DNA of 64,000 bases from Sipunculus nudus (lineage: Eukaryota > Annelida > Sipuncula > Golfingiida > Sipunculidae). The translations under genes were made by a program, and so were the position numbers. The stretch's first letter is position 1, and each line of letters starts with the position of its first letter. Below the pieces are notes generated by a model that saw only the letters and a program-made list of their open reading frames with translations, had not been told where the DNA came from and did no database searches. Positions 1 to 12,620 of this stretch are shown here, one piece after another. The stretch covers positions 30,357,079-30,421,078 of the forward strand of contig CM049307.1 of assembly GCA_026874595.1 (NCBI GenBank), given 5' to 3'.

Positions 1-124
1 CCGACATAACGAGTCTTGACCTTGAAGTGTATTGTTCTAACAAACCTCTGATCGTTTCCTTAGATCTATACTTTTATAGCTTGTTGCTGAATGTTTGTAT
101 AAGTGGGAGTTGTTCTGTTGTTAC

Positions 125-2566
125 CTTTTCTTGAGACACCATGCCATCCAAAGCACGAGTACCAAAACCAGACCAACGACACTGGCCGGCATTATGATCA
201 AGGCTGAAGTAGAAAAAAACTTTCAGCATCAGGATTAGCCCTGCCAGTGCGTAAGTATTTATGTTTGTACCAAAATGCGTAAATAATACGTGATTTCATG
301 CACCGATAAACTTAACTCCGTATTGGCTCTTTTAACTAGAAATAAGGGGGCCAGAGAGTGGTAAATTAGTTATATGAGTTGCCGCAAGGTGGCGGTACCG
401 ATACTAAGTGTGATACAACGTGGGAACATTTTATTTCTCTGTAAGAGGCAACTATTAAGACTTAACCAATTTCATGGACTCGGCCAGTGTATATCAGGAT
501 TTAATAGCAGCTATTCACCTATCTTTTCAATAGAATTTTTGCTTGATACAACGAGGGACTGATTTAGTGATTTTCTGTGACATTATTCTTTTGATATAAT
601 CAGTAGGCGATGGAAAACACATCATTTACCAGTGGCTGACTCAAGATACTCGTTTTTAAGAATTACCGTTGGGAGACGTTGCTTGCTTCTCATGATCTGG
701 GATGAATGACGAGGTCGTTGCCAGTGCGTCACCAGCCACGGTCTGATGTTCTCTGGCTGTGGACAGAATACAGCTTTGCACACTAGCAGGATGAAGGTGT
801 ACTATACTATATTTCTGGTTTTTGGACGTTCATAACATTACATATGACTGCATATTTATACACATAAGCTTAAATTCTCACTGGCACATAATTATATTGC
901 GGAAAAAGAATAATAAAGATTACATTAACTTCAACTTTTGGTATTATATAACCACGTATTTTCTTTATCCTGGCAGATTAAAGGGAGCCACTCACCTATT
1001 AAGCATGCTGAGTTGACACGAAAAATAACTTCTTCCCTTTCACATAATTTGTACATGCCAAAATATTGCCCTGAAACCATTTGCTTACTCTTGTTATCGA
1101 GTGGTATTAACAGTGGACCGGGCGGGATCATAGGTGTAAACCTAAACACATCGCGTACAACGCCCGGGCAACAACACGTGTCAATCAGGAGATGCCATGA
1201 CTGACTTGGTCCAAAACATGTAGTGCATGTTTCCGCTCGTGTGTTGCGGCTCACAATCGGACCTCCGGTCACGTGACCTTGTTATGATAAACAGACACTC
1301 GTGTACTGTGTTTTCCAACATGCAGAACAAAAACTGTTAAACAGCAATACGTAACAAGGTACTGAGACTATGTGCTGGGAAACCTTTGTATAAAGCAAAA
1401 CTAAACTGATAGTGTGAATTAAAAAGCATAACATTGCTCCTGATTATGTCTCTTTAGAGGGAGACTTTGGCTATCAAACATAATATGTTACTTACTTCTT
1501 AAAAATATAAGAAGGAATCCGGCTTTTCCTGCTTTTGTTTCATATCCAAACGTCGTCCCAGCGGGAAGATCAAAGTGCCGCTGATTACAACTGAAACTAA
1601 GGAGGAGTTGAACTGAACAATGGACGATTTCCATCGTTATACCATGGTCGCTGTCAATTTGAAAGAAGCAGGCTTTGTTCATTGACTGGATGGTCTGCGG
1701 AAAGTTGTAACTAGCGATGAACCTCTCAGTGTTGTCCTTTAACTTCACTGTGTCATTGCAAGTCCTGTAAACGGAAGCCTTGTCAACGCATCTGTAATAG
1801 ACCATGGCAGTCCAGTTTAGGCCACACCTACAAAATACTCTGTGTAGTGCATCTTTCTTTATTAAGCAGGAGGTACCCAGTGCAGCATTTTCTTTGCACT
1901 GCGAGTTCAGTTCCGGAACAGCCGCCTCCTCGATGTTGTTACACGAACCACCGCCAGATGTCGCCTCTGCGTTGACCACGACGGCCAGAGAATGATCGTA
2001 TCGACAGCTGGCTGAGAAATCCAACCCGCTTGAGACGTGATATTTTTTTAAAACTGCAATGAATATTAACTAAATCTTATTTCTGTTGGATGATATAAGA
2101 GGGACTGGATCTCTCAAATTTCTTATTTATGGAAAATTGAAACTGGCTTTTAAAGATTTCACACCAAATTGTAGCGCATATATGTAAACCTATCCATATA
2201 ACAAGTATTCGTATGCATTAAAAATTCTCAAATACTATTACTTTAGTCCATCATGTATTTGAAATTTAATTTCTGAAGTGCTTTTTCTGAATTCGTCGCC
2301 TTCCCTTCAATTGCCGTGCTAGTCTGTAACGTACAAAATGTAATGCAATTGGTTGGCACCCTCTTAAAGACTAGCTGTGTGAAGTTTCTTATCCATTAGC
2401 TTTCGGATGCTCGGCAGCGCAAGAATATTGTATTGACCCTTCATATAGTTACACCCTTGGGTTTTTTCTTCGTAAAGCATATTACTGATATGTACTTACC
2501 ATTACTAGGGCTGACTGAAGATAATGCGAAAACGACGAAAAAGTACAGAAATGAGTAGGTCTGCAT
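125..2566 (-). CDS. Signal peptide, SUEL-lectin-like, CUB-like, single-pass membrane protein (3' incomplete)
   Basis: Model: exon 1 2566-2500, exon 2 2011-1496, transmembrane exon 203-125, continuing beyond the left edge. Exon 1 encodes a hydrophobic signal peptide starting MQTYSFLYFFVVFALSS and ends at a GTAAGT donor in phase 1. Exon 2 follows a CTCAG acceptor. It encodes a Cys-rich stretch whose C..(x)C..F.C...W..V.Y.C spacing resembles the galactose/rhamnose-binding SUEL lectin fold. A CUB-like half follows, with SYNFPQ, KACFFQI and a GFLLIF end. The ectodomain has eleven cysteines. An apparent TAA stop at 1490-1488 lies inside a consensus GTAAGT donor at 1495-1490, and the spliced phase (1) fits the exon at 203-125. 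That exon encodes about 20 hydrophobic residues (LIIMPASVVGLVLVLVLW) followed by LKKR, a classic stop-transfer. The cytoplasmic tail is outside the window. Intermediate exons may be missing. Domain names are inferred from spacing, not from a search. Confidence 0.55.
204..480. repeat. Copy of a dispersed repeat carrying a GCCGCAAGGTGGC core
   Basis: The stretch with CACCGATAAAC, GGCTCTTTTAACTAG, a GTAATTTAGTT-like piece and TTGCCGCAAGGTGGCGGTACC recurs, diverged but in the same order, at about 26440-26590. Shorter pieces of the core (GGTGGCACTACCAGTCTTGTG) appear near 16205 and 16447. It is an old dispersed element of unknown class; no terminal repeats or coding potential were seen. Confidence 0.55.
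996..1070 (-). other. Candidate 25-residue cassette exon of the SUEL/CUB-like gene
   Basis: On the minus strand a TTTCAG acceptor just above 1070 and a GTGAGT donor just below 996 bound 75 nt that are open in the frame needed to join phase-1 exons on both sides. The peptide includes QYFGMYKLCEREEV. Because it is symmetric (phase 1-1), the protein reads through with or without it. No homology is recognised, and an antisense ORF overlaps it, so it may be chance. Confidence 0.2.
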
Positions 2567-4510
2567 GTTCTCAAAGAGATGCTGATCAGCCCCTGCTGAA
2601 CCAACTGACACTGGAGACATCAGCCAGCTACTTCCGGGTTATACATGCTCTGGTCTCTGACTCTCTCAACAATCAAGTCTCATTTCTTAATTATGTATGA
2701 ACGGCCAATCAACAGCTGCACCACCCACGTCAAAACTCGGTATATAATGACAGAAGTATAGTCTATAAAACATCAGAGCCATTTGAAAATAAGGAAAGAG
2801 TCATTTGTCAGAGCAATTTACGAATGTATAAATATGTTTGCCCACATCTGAAATTATTATCGCTTTTAATGAGAGCTGATAACAGCTGATATTTTAGGCA
2901 AACAAGGAAGTCAATCAAACACCTCTATATACAATTCATCTCTGATAAAAAAGAATCAATTTAACTAACTGCACCGTTAAGCGTCAGGATAATGCAAAGT
3001 CAACATTATACCCAAGTCATTAATTCAACAAATACGAATAGATCCTCCATCCATTTTCCGGGTTTTCATGGTGTGCTGGATTGGTTTACCGAATACAGAG
3101 AGCAACTGGAAATTTACGATCGCCCAGTAAATGTTACTAAATGACTGCATAACAGGGGAAGGGGTAAGTTGGCCCAATCAATACAGCTGACTAGACTTAA
3201 GCAATCAAGCTTGTCCTCGCTGATTCGTAGTAACATGTATTGCAGGTACTGCCGTATTGCAGCGATAATATAACTAATTCACAGCTCTCTGGGTCTCCCA
3301 CTGCTTCGGCACTGGATTCAAGTCCATCGTTGAGTAAGATTCACGTTCTATTGTGCACAGTTCAGTAGCAAACACAAATACTAACACCCTGGCAAGGCTA
3401 AAGAAGGCGTAAATTACTGTGGTTTTATACCGTTACTGACACGCGCGTGGCTTATTTGAGGAATAATGTTTTAAAAATAGGTGCCATGGGCCTTGCTTGC
3501 TGAGAGGGGCAATCAAAAGGAGCACGGACGTAGTGACAGAACCCCCCCCCCCCCAAAAAAAAAAATCAATACATCCCCTCCCCTCCCTTTATTAAAACAC
3601 CTATCAATATCATCACTGCCCTCCCCCCCCCCCCTATCCCCCATCAGTCCCCTATGATAAACTGGATAAACCTCTCTACCTAAATATCATAACTTTCTTC
3701 ACTCTAAAAACGTATTACGGAATAAATGTTTCCTAAACAAAAATCTTCAGATTTTCGCTCAATTTTCTACACTGAAATTTTATCTATAATTTAAAATTGA
3801 TTTAAACATTCATGGTTTCACTAATGCAATTGATACATGCAATATCATATTTTTTTCTAAATATGTAATACATAACTGAAAGTTCGTTAGGAGAATATAA
3901 GGAAGCTTAATGACTTAATGAATTCATATCTTGAAAATGATGTGCTTATCTACTCAAAGAGTGAAGGGGTCAGAAAGTATACCAAGTCCCCAAGTCCACA
4001 ATGTCCCTCTGCCCCAACCCCGAAACAAAGCCCATGATAGCTGCATGTTATAAGTCGTTCAGTGAGCAAATAATATTAATTCATATATATATATTTTTTA
4101 CACACGTCAATACTTGGAGTCCATATTAATAAACCTTTCACGGGAAGTTCTGCATTACAATCAGCCTGAAGTAAAACTTACTCGCGGAGGGAAATTTCTG
4201 TGTATCGGGATAAAAAAAGGCAGACCCAATTGGTATAATGCATTTTATTGATTTTTTTATGTTTCTGTAAACAAGGAAGCTCAAGGTGACGGTGGGAAAG
4301 AAGGCCTGGAATTTTAACATTTATGAAGATCGATAAGTTCAGATCATGTTAAACAAGGAAGAAAGTGCTGCCACATATATCTGATATTCAACTTCCAGTG
4401 TCTTCTGAATTTTCAGTCTATATTTAACATCCGGGAATACCACTTCCGGTATCATTTCCGGAGGGAGTGATATTCCGCTGATCATTTCTGGTTGTTAGTT
4501 GGTACATCGT
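2567..4510. other. Intergenic, no gene recognised
   Basis: Between the start of the membrane-protein gene and the stop of ECI1 (both minus strand). It holds C and A homopolymer runs at 3541-3566 and a C-rich stretch near 3620-3655. A minus-strand AATAAA at 4249-4244 lies 262 nt past the ECI1 stop and is a plausible polyadenylation signal. No exon-like stretch was identified. Confidence 0.5.
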
Positions 4511-7289
4511 TCACCTTGCTTTCTTAGGCTTTTTGAGGCTCTGTAAATAAGCTCCGAGACACTTCTGAGCCGTGTCTGACAATAAGTAATCAACAGTCTG
4601 ATGTTTTTCTTGTTCCCGTGTGGCTTGAAACGATTCTAGGAATGGCTTTTTCAATGTTACTTTCATTTCGCCTCGCCCAGAGTCTGAAAATATGATCAAA
4701 ACGTTTCCAAGTATATTTATTTGTAAAATATATAATTATATTTAAATATTATATCTTAATACTCATGTACTATATTTCGCCGTATATTAGTAAGCGAGAT
4801 GAAGTTTTGCATTAACATTTTCATAGTAAGGGTTTGATTGAAAAATACTGTTAACATCACCATGAAGATTCAAATCGGCAAATAGGTTTTATTTATGATC
4901 AGTCACAAACGCATAACTCATATAATGTATTTTTGTTCAGGTGCACCTGCTTACAGTTAAATGTAAAACAATTTGCATTGTGACCTGTTCAACCGTTCAA
5001 CGTCTGATACTTAATACTAGACAGATGCGCTTACCAGGTATCTTTAGCAGTGTTGCCATTTCCTCTTTAGCAGAATCCAGCACCTGGTCGGAGGGTACCA
5101 GTTTATCAACCAGACCAACCTGAAGCGCAGAGGATGCTGGGTACATTGTGCCCCGCGTCAGTCCTCGACTTGCCTCACGTGACCCCAGTACCTCCATGTA
5201 CAGGTGACTAAACCTATAACAGTCAAGTGATTTACACATATATTGTTGGGCATGCACAACACCATGATGAAAGGACGCTCTATTCTTTATAAAAGTCACA
5301 TTTTAAAATTAAGGAAAAAAAGCTGATAAATGATTCAGTAGTAAAAGTTTAGTCTAGATTTGTTTCCCATTATATATTAATATAAGTTATTACTAAATGA
5401 ATGCTACTATGGAACCTTTTTATATTTCCGCATGGTTCCCTTTTCAGTTATAATCTTTAGCCGGAGTAAAATATATCTGGAAAGAGAATGACAGTGCTCT
5501 GATGGTTCTGCTTGTGATGGCGATGTGTGTGGATGTGTGTGTGAGAGAGAGAAAGAGAGAGAGAAAAAGAGAAAGAAAGAGAAACAGACAGACACCCAGA
5601 CAGAGAGAGAAAAAAATCTTACCAAACAGGAGGAAGGATCCCCTACAATGAAACAAATCATATAAAAGATTACATTTGCAGATATTTAATTTTGTTTGTT
5701 AAAGCGTACCAGTAAAGAAAATGATATTATAAAGCTTAAACGGCTCAATAGTTCAAGGATTGCTTTTATTGAGTTTTCACGCCCAAACGTTAATTAGGAC
5801 TACTTCAAACTATTATTGCACAATATAATATTAACACTGACAATAAAAAATATTTATGTATTTAATTTATAAATCTATAACATAAAGAAGAGACTCACAA
5901 ACATGGCTTCGTTGAGTCCGATGGCCGTCTTTCCCTCCGCCATCACTCGGTAGTCTGTACATAAAGTCATCATACAGCCGCCTGCGGGGGCGTGTCCCTG
6001 ACAAGAACGGAAATGAACTTTAAATCACTCAACCGCACAATGCCACAGGCGTTGTACTTCCGTCTAATTTAAAACTGTAAACTTAGAAACGATCTTTAAG
6101 TGAATCATAAACAAATCATAAATTTTGGTTGCACATGAAATAAAAAACGACAAATGGTTAAACTTTCTTTAGTCCGTTACATTTTTTTTTTGCATTTGGG
6201 AAAACAGTTTGTGACAAAATAATCGCTCTATTCATCCTCTCTGTTCACATATCTCAATAGCACCTACCCAATAATAGTGTATATACATTATAACTACTTA
6301 CATTTATGGCAGCAACATACGGTATTCGTGCAGAGTAGATCTGTAAGAATATTTCTTGTAGGTGGTGCCAGAATGTGAGCAGGGATTCTTTGTTCGCTTG
6401 GTATATTTCAGAAAGGTCAAGACCAGCTGAGAAAATGCCCGGAATTGCCTGAAAAGAAAAGCAGAGAATATCAAATATTTTTCATTAGAAATGTTTTTTT
6501 ACCATATTCTTTGATGTTTTTGGTAGGAGAGAACTAGCATATAGTAACAGACCATATATAATGTATGGAACTTATTATATGCTTTTAAGCAAATTTATAG
6601 CTCCCTCAAGGCTCCATTTTGAAAATTATTTAATTAAGTTTGATTTATGATATAGCAGCTTGAGAATGAGCACTATCTGAATTATCTTAGGAATTAGGGA
6701 TAAATTGTCTCACGAAAAGTATGCCTACATAAGTGGCATCACTTAAAGATTTTATTTGCATGTCAGTCATTTAATAATAAATAAATATCCTGCTTAAGTT
6801 TTGTACTGCTATTTGCAGATTTATGCATCATGGTGGTTTATATGCATAATATAAGATCTATTTTCAAACATCTCAAGAACAGATGCAAATTTTGCAGACA
6901 TATTGATCATATGACTAGTGAGCAGATATGTTATATATTTTAGAGTGACTAAATTTAACTGGTTTGCATGCTTACGTTTGGCCTACAATCATGTACGATA
7001 GTACAGAGTATAATCACTTCTGTTTTATAATTCACATACCGACGTGAGAATGACCCCTTTGCTCTCTGAATTAAGCTGACTAAGGGTGGTGTGAATAACC
7101 TCCATCATGTGTGCCGACATCATGTTCACTGGTTTCAGGTTGAGTGACACAGTGGCGACACCTGAAGTCAAAGCACAATACCGCACGTAAACAATTATGT
7201 ATTTAAGATATATTTGCATTGCCACGGAAAAAAATGTACAGGCAAGAGAAGTCAACGTCATTCAACTTATGGACAATAAATAAGATAAA

Positions 7290-7337
<48 letters not shown>

Positions 7338-8192
7338 TATATATTGTAGACAATTCAATAAAGTTTAAACATTCGAGAGCAGGTGGTATATTAATTGTAG
7401 TTAATTTTCAAGTCGTAATATTTGTTTGGGTGCAAGGTACAAGAGTTATAAACGACCATCAGTAAAGACGATTAGTTTTTTCATAGATGTCTCAAAGGGT
7501 TATTGGTGAAGTTCAATCAGGTCAACTGAGTTTTTGAATTTTCCCGGTTTTGTTTCAAATAATTTCATTAATATTCGTGGCGACGACAGAGATAACATTT
7601 CTGTCGTCGGTCAATTTAAAAAGGAACATCATTCCGGTTCTGTTAGTTTTCCGTATATGCCATTTAACTGATATATCTGATTTACTTTCGAGTCTGCTCA
7701 AACAACAGGAGAAATCGGAATTTATTTTGACGGGGTATATAAATAAGCCGTACTTATCATTTACGGTAATCCCGCTTTTGCCTCTCAGTGCCATCTTGTA
7801 TTCATCAAGGGAAAGAGGGAAATTCCCTTTTTGTTCTCATATAAGACGGAGGAATAAAATTTAAATTTAAAATCTATTATAATAATATACTTAACGTCGA
7901 TTCAAATCCAATTTAAAGTTAACAGAATATATTTAAAAGAAGAAGTAGTTTCCAGTGTAAACACTAGATGGCACTGTCAGGTAAATGTGATTTTCAATCA
8001 AAAACAGTAATCGTATTTCAAAATAACCTATCAGCAGAACGTAGATGTCCACATAAACTGACCTGTGCTGTCGTCCATGTTCACCAGTACTGGTGATGGT
8101 TGTCCGGAGCTGAACTGACCACTCTGATTTCTACAGGGGATCAGACGAGCCCTCAGCAGTCCTGGAACCCGTCTTGCTGTCTGTCCAATCAT
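4511..8192 (-). CDS. ECI1: Enoyl-CoA delta isomerase 1, mitochondrial (complete, seven exons)
   Basis: Shifts 3-cis or 3-trans enoyl-CoA double bonds to 2-trans so unsaturated fatty acids can enter mitochondrial beta-oxidation. Exons: 8192-8063, 7161-7040, 6448-6302, 5997-5899, 5642-5623 (20 nt), 5213-5035, 4683-4511. All junctions are GT-AG and in phase; total 870 nt, 289 aa plus stop, near the usual 290-300 aa. The start MIGQTARRVPGLLRARL opens an Arg-rich, acid-poor leader typical of a mitochondrial presequence. Crotonase motifs follow in order: FSAGLDLSEIY (first oxyanion-hole segment), GHAPAGGCMM (second), IGLNEAMF with the catalytic Glu of the ECI1 type, then GILPPVWF and ALQVGLVDKLVP. 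The end is KCLGAYLQSLKKPKKAR, matching the usual basic C-terminus. An acceptor-like TAG just above 8209 hints at a further 5' UTR exon. Confidence 0.93.
5623..5642 (-). other. ECI1: 20-nt coding microexon of ECI1
   Basis: Minus strand reads TTGTAG, then a 20-nt exon encoding GILPPV plus two bases, then GTAAGA. Joining it to exon 4 (phase 0 end) and to exon 6 at 5213 creates GILPPVWF across the junctions. This supplies the loop after the catalytic GLNE segment that ECI1 proteins require. Without it, exons 4 and 6 are out of phase. It lies beside a GA-rich tract (5541-5612) in the intron. Confidence 0.85.
7290..7345. repeat. (TA)n microsatellite in ECI1 intron 1
   Basis: Nearly pure TA dinucleotides, about 40 nt uninterrupted, in the intron between exons 8063 and 7161. 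Confidence 0.95.
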
Positions 8193-8209
8193 TCTGCCAG
8201 CACTCTTCC

Positions 8210-9280
8210 CTACACGGTATCAATAGTACATCCTCAAACAGTTTCTAAGGGTTCCTTTTCATTAAAAATATGATATTAATATTTTTGGATTTGTATTCAT
8301 ATTCTGGATGACAGAAATGTCATTATTTATAAGTTCAAGTTATTTTTTATTCCAAAAGTTAAATGCAGGTGCTTGATATTTGTCTAAATAGTTCTACATT
8401 CCCTTATTTAACATTTTGATTCATAAAATTGTTCAGGACGTTGTCAGGTTATGCCATTTTATTGAAATCTTAGTCTAATCCATTATACATAAAATAACAA
8501 AAATATTTAATTTAAATGGTAGGAGAGAAATAAAAAAAGAACGTAGAAAGAAAGAAACACCTATTTATACATGTGCGTTCATTATCAGGTCATGTATTGT
8601 AATAACATTTCCTGCCTTATGTATGCATCGATCAGGATGATTGAGTGCTGGGTAATGTGCTACGACAAGATGACAGGTGACCGTCTGCCCTACAGAACAT
8701 ATGACCACGGGTCACCGGGCCAGGATAGGTCAGGGATCGGGTGTAACAATAAGTGGTATCAGGATCAAGCGATAAGACCTACACAGTCTGTCCGTTATTG
8801 AGGCCGGTCTCAAGAACGGGAATAGTGATATTGTCACCAGTTAATAAAGAAGGCTGCAAAACGTCATATACTAATGTATCTAACCTTGTAAACCAATTTA
8901 TGTTGACTTCAGTAATTGACCTTCTGGTAAAGAACATTTAATTGTTACCAGTTTTAACCTCTTTATTTCATGGGCGGAGGAAGGTGCTGTTGTGTGTGTG
9001 TGCGGGGGGGGTACAATCTGAAACTGTAGAGTGTCAGTACAGCGAGCAGAGCAATAACTATACATGCGATGTAATGTTAACCTATGATTTAGCATAATAA
9101 TCATAACTGTGTTTACATGTATACTTGTTTTAAAGTACAACAAAAATTACTTACGAAGAATAAATGTCCGTTTCTTGAAACATTTTAATGCCGTTGACAT
9201 GAAATGCAAAGCTTCTTTATAAATTGACATGGCCCCCTGAAGGGGCGTAGACTGGACTGAGGGAGGGGAGGGGGCCATCA
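8210..9280. other. No gene recognised upstream of ECI1
   Basis: AT-rich sequence that should include the ECI1 promoter, since the gene is transcribed leftwards from here. No convincing core promoter was identified. Short ORFs on both strands show no domain signature. Confidence 0.4.
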
Positions 9281-9371
9281 TCAGTGGCGGATCAAGAAAT
9301 TCGAAAACGGGGGGGGGGGGGGTAGGGGCGATAATTTCCATGTTTATGGCAATAGGAAAACGTATATACAA

Positions 9372-9437
<66 letters not shown>

Positions 9438-10245
9438 TTTACTGTACTTTAGATATTTTAGTGTATGAATATATATATATATTTTTTTTTATTTTCAATT
9501 ATGAACCATGGTGTAATTAAGGTTATAGTTACAGGTACATGGGGAGGGTATGAGAGGGGGTTTCCCCCTCACATATTGGGGAAATTTTTGAATATACAAT
9601 GTAAAGAGGACATTTTGAGGCAATGTTCACAAAAAAATAAGAATTTCCTGTTCCTGAAAAACTGTTCCCTTATGTCATTGCGTTATGTAGTCCAAATATT
9701 TATATTTCTTCAAAATTAGGATATAAAATTTCAATCACTTTCAAGTTCAAACGAGTCAATGGCGCAAGAGCGCAATCACGTTTGTAACTATCAAAATATT
9801 ATCTTTTAAATGTAATTCTCGTGGTGAAAAAAACTGATAAACTGAATTGTTATGCTAAACTTGGCATTTTACCGGGTTCCGTGGTCTCGACAGCACACAG
9901 GACTCCTAAGAGCTCAACAAAGATTGCGAGTTTGAGTACCGGTATCACCAGAGGAGCCGTAAGATTGTTCACGGTCGACCATAAACCAGGGCCCGGTGCT
10001 CGATAGATCTGCAGTTATTCTTCAGCTGTTAATAAATATCCTTATACTCATTTAATAAATTTGAAAGTAATTGTAACTGCAGATAACTTAAATAAAGTCT
10101 AATTCCTTATTAATCATAAGCAAAATTAATCCCTAAAATCGGAAATATGATAAAATGAGAGATTTTGCAGCTCAACGGGGGGCCGCGCGCCGAAGGCGCC
10201 CCCTCTGGATCCGCCACTGATAGCAAATATCCGCCACTGATTTAA

Positions 10246-10321
<76 letters not shown>

Positions 10322-10435
10322 CATTAGATTAAGTAAAATTCCGAAAGAACGGCGAGTACCCAATACGAGCGGGCCGGGGGGGGGGGCCATGGCCCCCTGC
10401 GGCCCCCCTTGGCTACGCCCCTGCCCTGTATAACC
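9281..10435. mobile_element. Cluster of hAT-like terminal fragments around AT microsatellites
   Basis: CAGTGGCGGATC at about 9283, TGGATCCGCCACTG at 10207-10220 and GGCTACGCCCCTG near 10412-10424 are variants of a terminal motif (CAGKGGCGKANCCA) seen at ends of hAT-type transposons. Further variants occur near 44085, 55425, 57818 and 60437. Between them lie (AT)n at about 9373-9408 and 10247-10318 and G runs. No transposase ORF is present, so these look like ends of non-autonomous copies nested in one another. Confidence 0.45.
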
Positions 10436-12055
10436 CATAAAACAAGTGATACCTGCAAATAGACCTACAACCGCATGCCCACAAACAAGTAAGGGATAGT
10501 TTAGATTTCCTGGTGTAAAATCAGGAGGGGGGGGGGATATAACTTATGATATCCCCCTCACTTTAATCACTGGGGGGGGGGGGGGGGGTCATGACCCCTT
10601 TATCCCCTCGTCTCCGCCGCCTATATGTATTTTGTTCATAATGTAAAACCCCAAGATAAATGAGTGTGGATAATATAAACGTTTCTGTATAACCGATGAA
10701 ACCTTGAGCCCTCCTACACTATGTTAGTGGATTTACAGAACGCTTCCACTATAACGCTCTTTTTGGTGAATGCATAGAATGGTCGAAGATTATATTTACT
10801 TAAGGAAATATTTAGCAGATCACTTACCGAGGGAAGCCTTGTTTCCTTCCCGCCGGTTGTCGTTATATATGTGTGCTTCCCTTAAGTGCTTTACACATGA
10901 ATCAATTGTGTATTACAGACGCTATGCAAATGTTCATTTCTATTTCATTTTGTTATTGACATACGCTGTACTATACATATAAAATTCAGTTTATAGCTGA
11001 TAATTATCTTTAGCCTTGCACACTGATTTTATTGTTGGTAATAACTAAATCTGAAAAAAATATGTCATTATCATTTAGAATACTTATTTATTTAATTTAT
11101 TATATTTAGTATCCGTACATCGGTAGATAGGCCTGCGATATCTTGAACCTTTATTTCAATAAATTAGGCATATGGATCGGTTAATGGGTTGACCGATCTT
11201 ACGATGGGTGCCCATTCATTCACCTGAGATGGCATACGACACTAATTCAATATGATCAGCTCCGGTGGCTATATGCTCTCCCTGTACATATCCTTTGGTT
11301 AAGAACACTTCAGTATTTATATAATTTTTTTTTGTTTAAGTAATTAATAAATTGGTTTGAAGACAAGTCACGAATTTTTATGCTTAGACATTTGATACCC
11401 GACACACCAGTTGATTAATAAGCAATATACTTTGTAGGACTCTTATATTTGCGGCGCTATATATATCTGTAAACATTGTCCGTCACACTGCGAACCAATT
11501 GTAATGTCCATTTTAGGATATACGGAGTATTTAAAGTGACCCCATTAATAAAACTGATAAGAAATTTACTGAAAGAAAGTGTACAGAAAATTCTGTTTAT
11601 TCTCATCAGCCATTTAAAGCAGCGACATGGCAGGAAATCATGGCTTTATACATAAGATGTATCATCAGTAAAAAAAAATGTATGCCCCACCACCCTTATT
11701 TATTGGTTAATACAGGAAAGGTTGATTTGAAAATGGTGGCGCGATACTTAGAAGGATTAGCTGATACAGGAGGCATAATCACCACATGCCGAAACTATAA
11801 ACTAACTCTCTAGATTAACATAGATGAATATACTGGGCAACTATATTAAAATATACTTGTGGGTGATAATGCATTAATGTATGCGATACTCACCGATTAC
11901 CACTCACGAGGTTCAGCTTGAAAAGTGTCCCCTTTCCACTGATGACCTTTGTTGTGTGTGTAAAAGATAGAACCTGGACACCGACGGACCCTGGTCAGCT
12001 GATGGTCATGAGATATCCGGGCCTCTATAGTAACCTAATGATGTATATGCTAATG
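10436..12055. other. No gene recognised
   Basis: AT-rich sequence with G runs near 10527-10537 and 10572-10588. No exon with conserved motifs was identified on either strand. Confidence 0.4.
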
Positions 12056-12067
12056 TCTAACATAAGA

Positions 12068-12108
<41 letters not shown>

Positions 12109-12201
12109 TGAGAGAGAGAAAGAAGAAGAGGGAGGGGGGGGGGGGGGAGTTGCATGATTTTTAGTAATATAGATAACATATAGATAAGTATGTGTGAGCT
12201 C

Positions 12202-12256
<55 letters not shown>

Positions 12257-12381
12257 GAGCTGTACGTAAACGTATAAAATGTTTGGCTGTGGATTCATGT
12301 GGCGGGGTGGGGGGAGGGGTGGTAGCATGATATATTGATATATAGATAACATGTAGATAAGTATGTGTGCTCGCTCATATA

Positions 12382-12438
<57 letters not shown>

Positions 12439-12620
12439 CTGTACGTAAACGTATAAAATGTTTGACTGTGGATTCATGGGGTGGGGTGGGGGGAAGGGTG
12501 GTAGCATGATATATTGAAATATAAATAACATATAGATAAGCATGTGTGCGCGCTCATATGAGAGAGAGACAGACAGAGAGAGGGGGGGGGGCTGCACATA
12601 AACGTATCAAATGTTTGTCT
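12056..12620. repeat. GA-tract minisatellite, four diverged copies
   Basis: Units of roughly 130-180 nt each contain TGTGTG(A/C)GCTCATAT, a (GA)n tract (starting near 12073, 12207, 12384, 12558) and, in the later copies, GAGCTGTACGTAAACGTATAAAATGTTTG followed by a G run and a TAGCATGATATATTGA segment. The GA tracts vary in length while the flanking parts are well conserved, so the array grew by local duplication. Confidence 0.85.

Noticed and set aside
931-1272. Overlapping ORFs on both strands (113 and 88 codons)
   Set aside because: The long forms have no domain; only the 996-1070 sub-part fits splice signals and is kept as a weak candidate.
5407-5661. Minus-strand ORFs rich in Ser/Leu/Phe across ECI1 intron
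   Set aside because: Translation of a GA/CT microsatellite; only the 20-nt microexon inside is supported.
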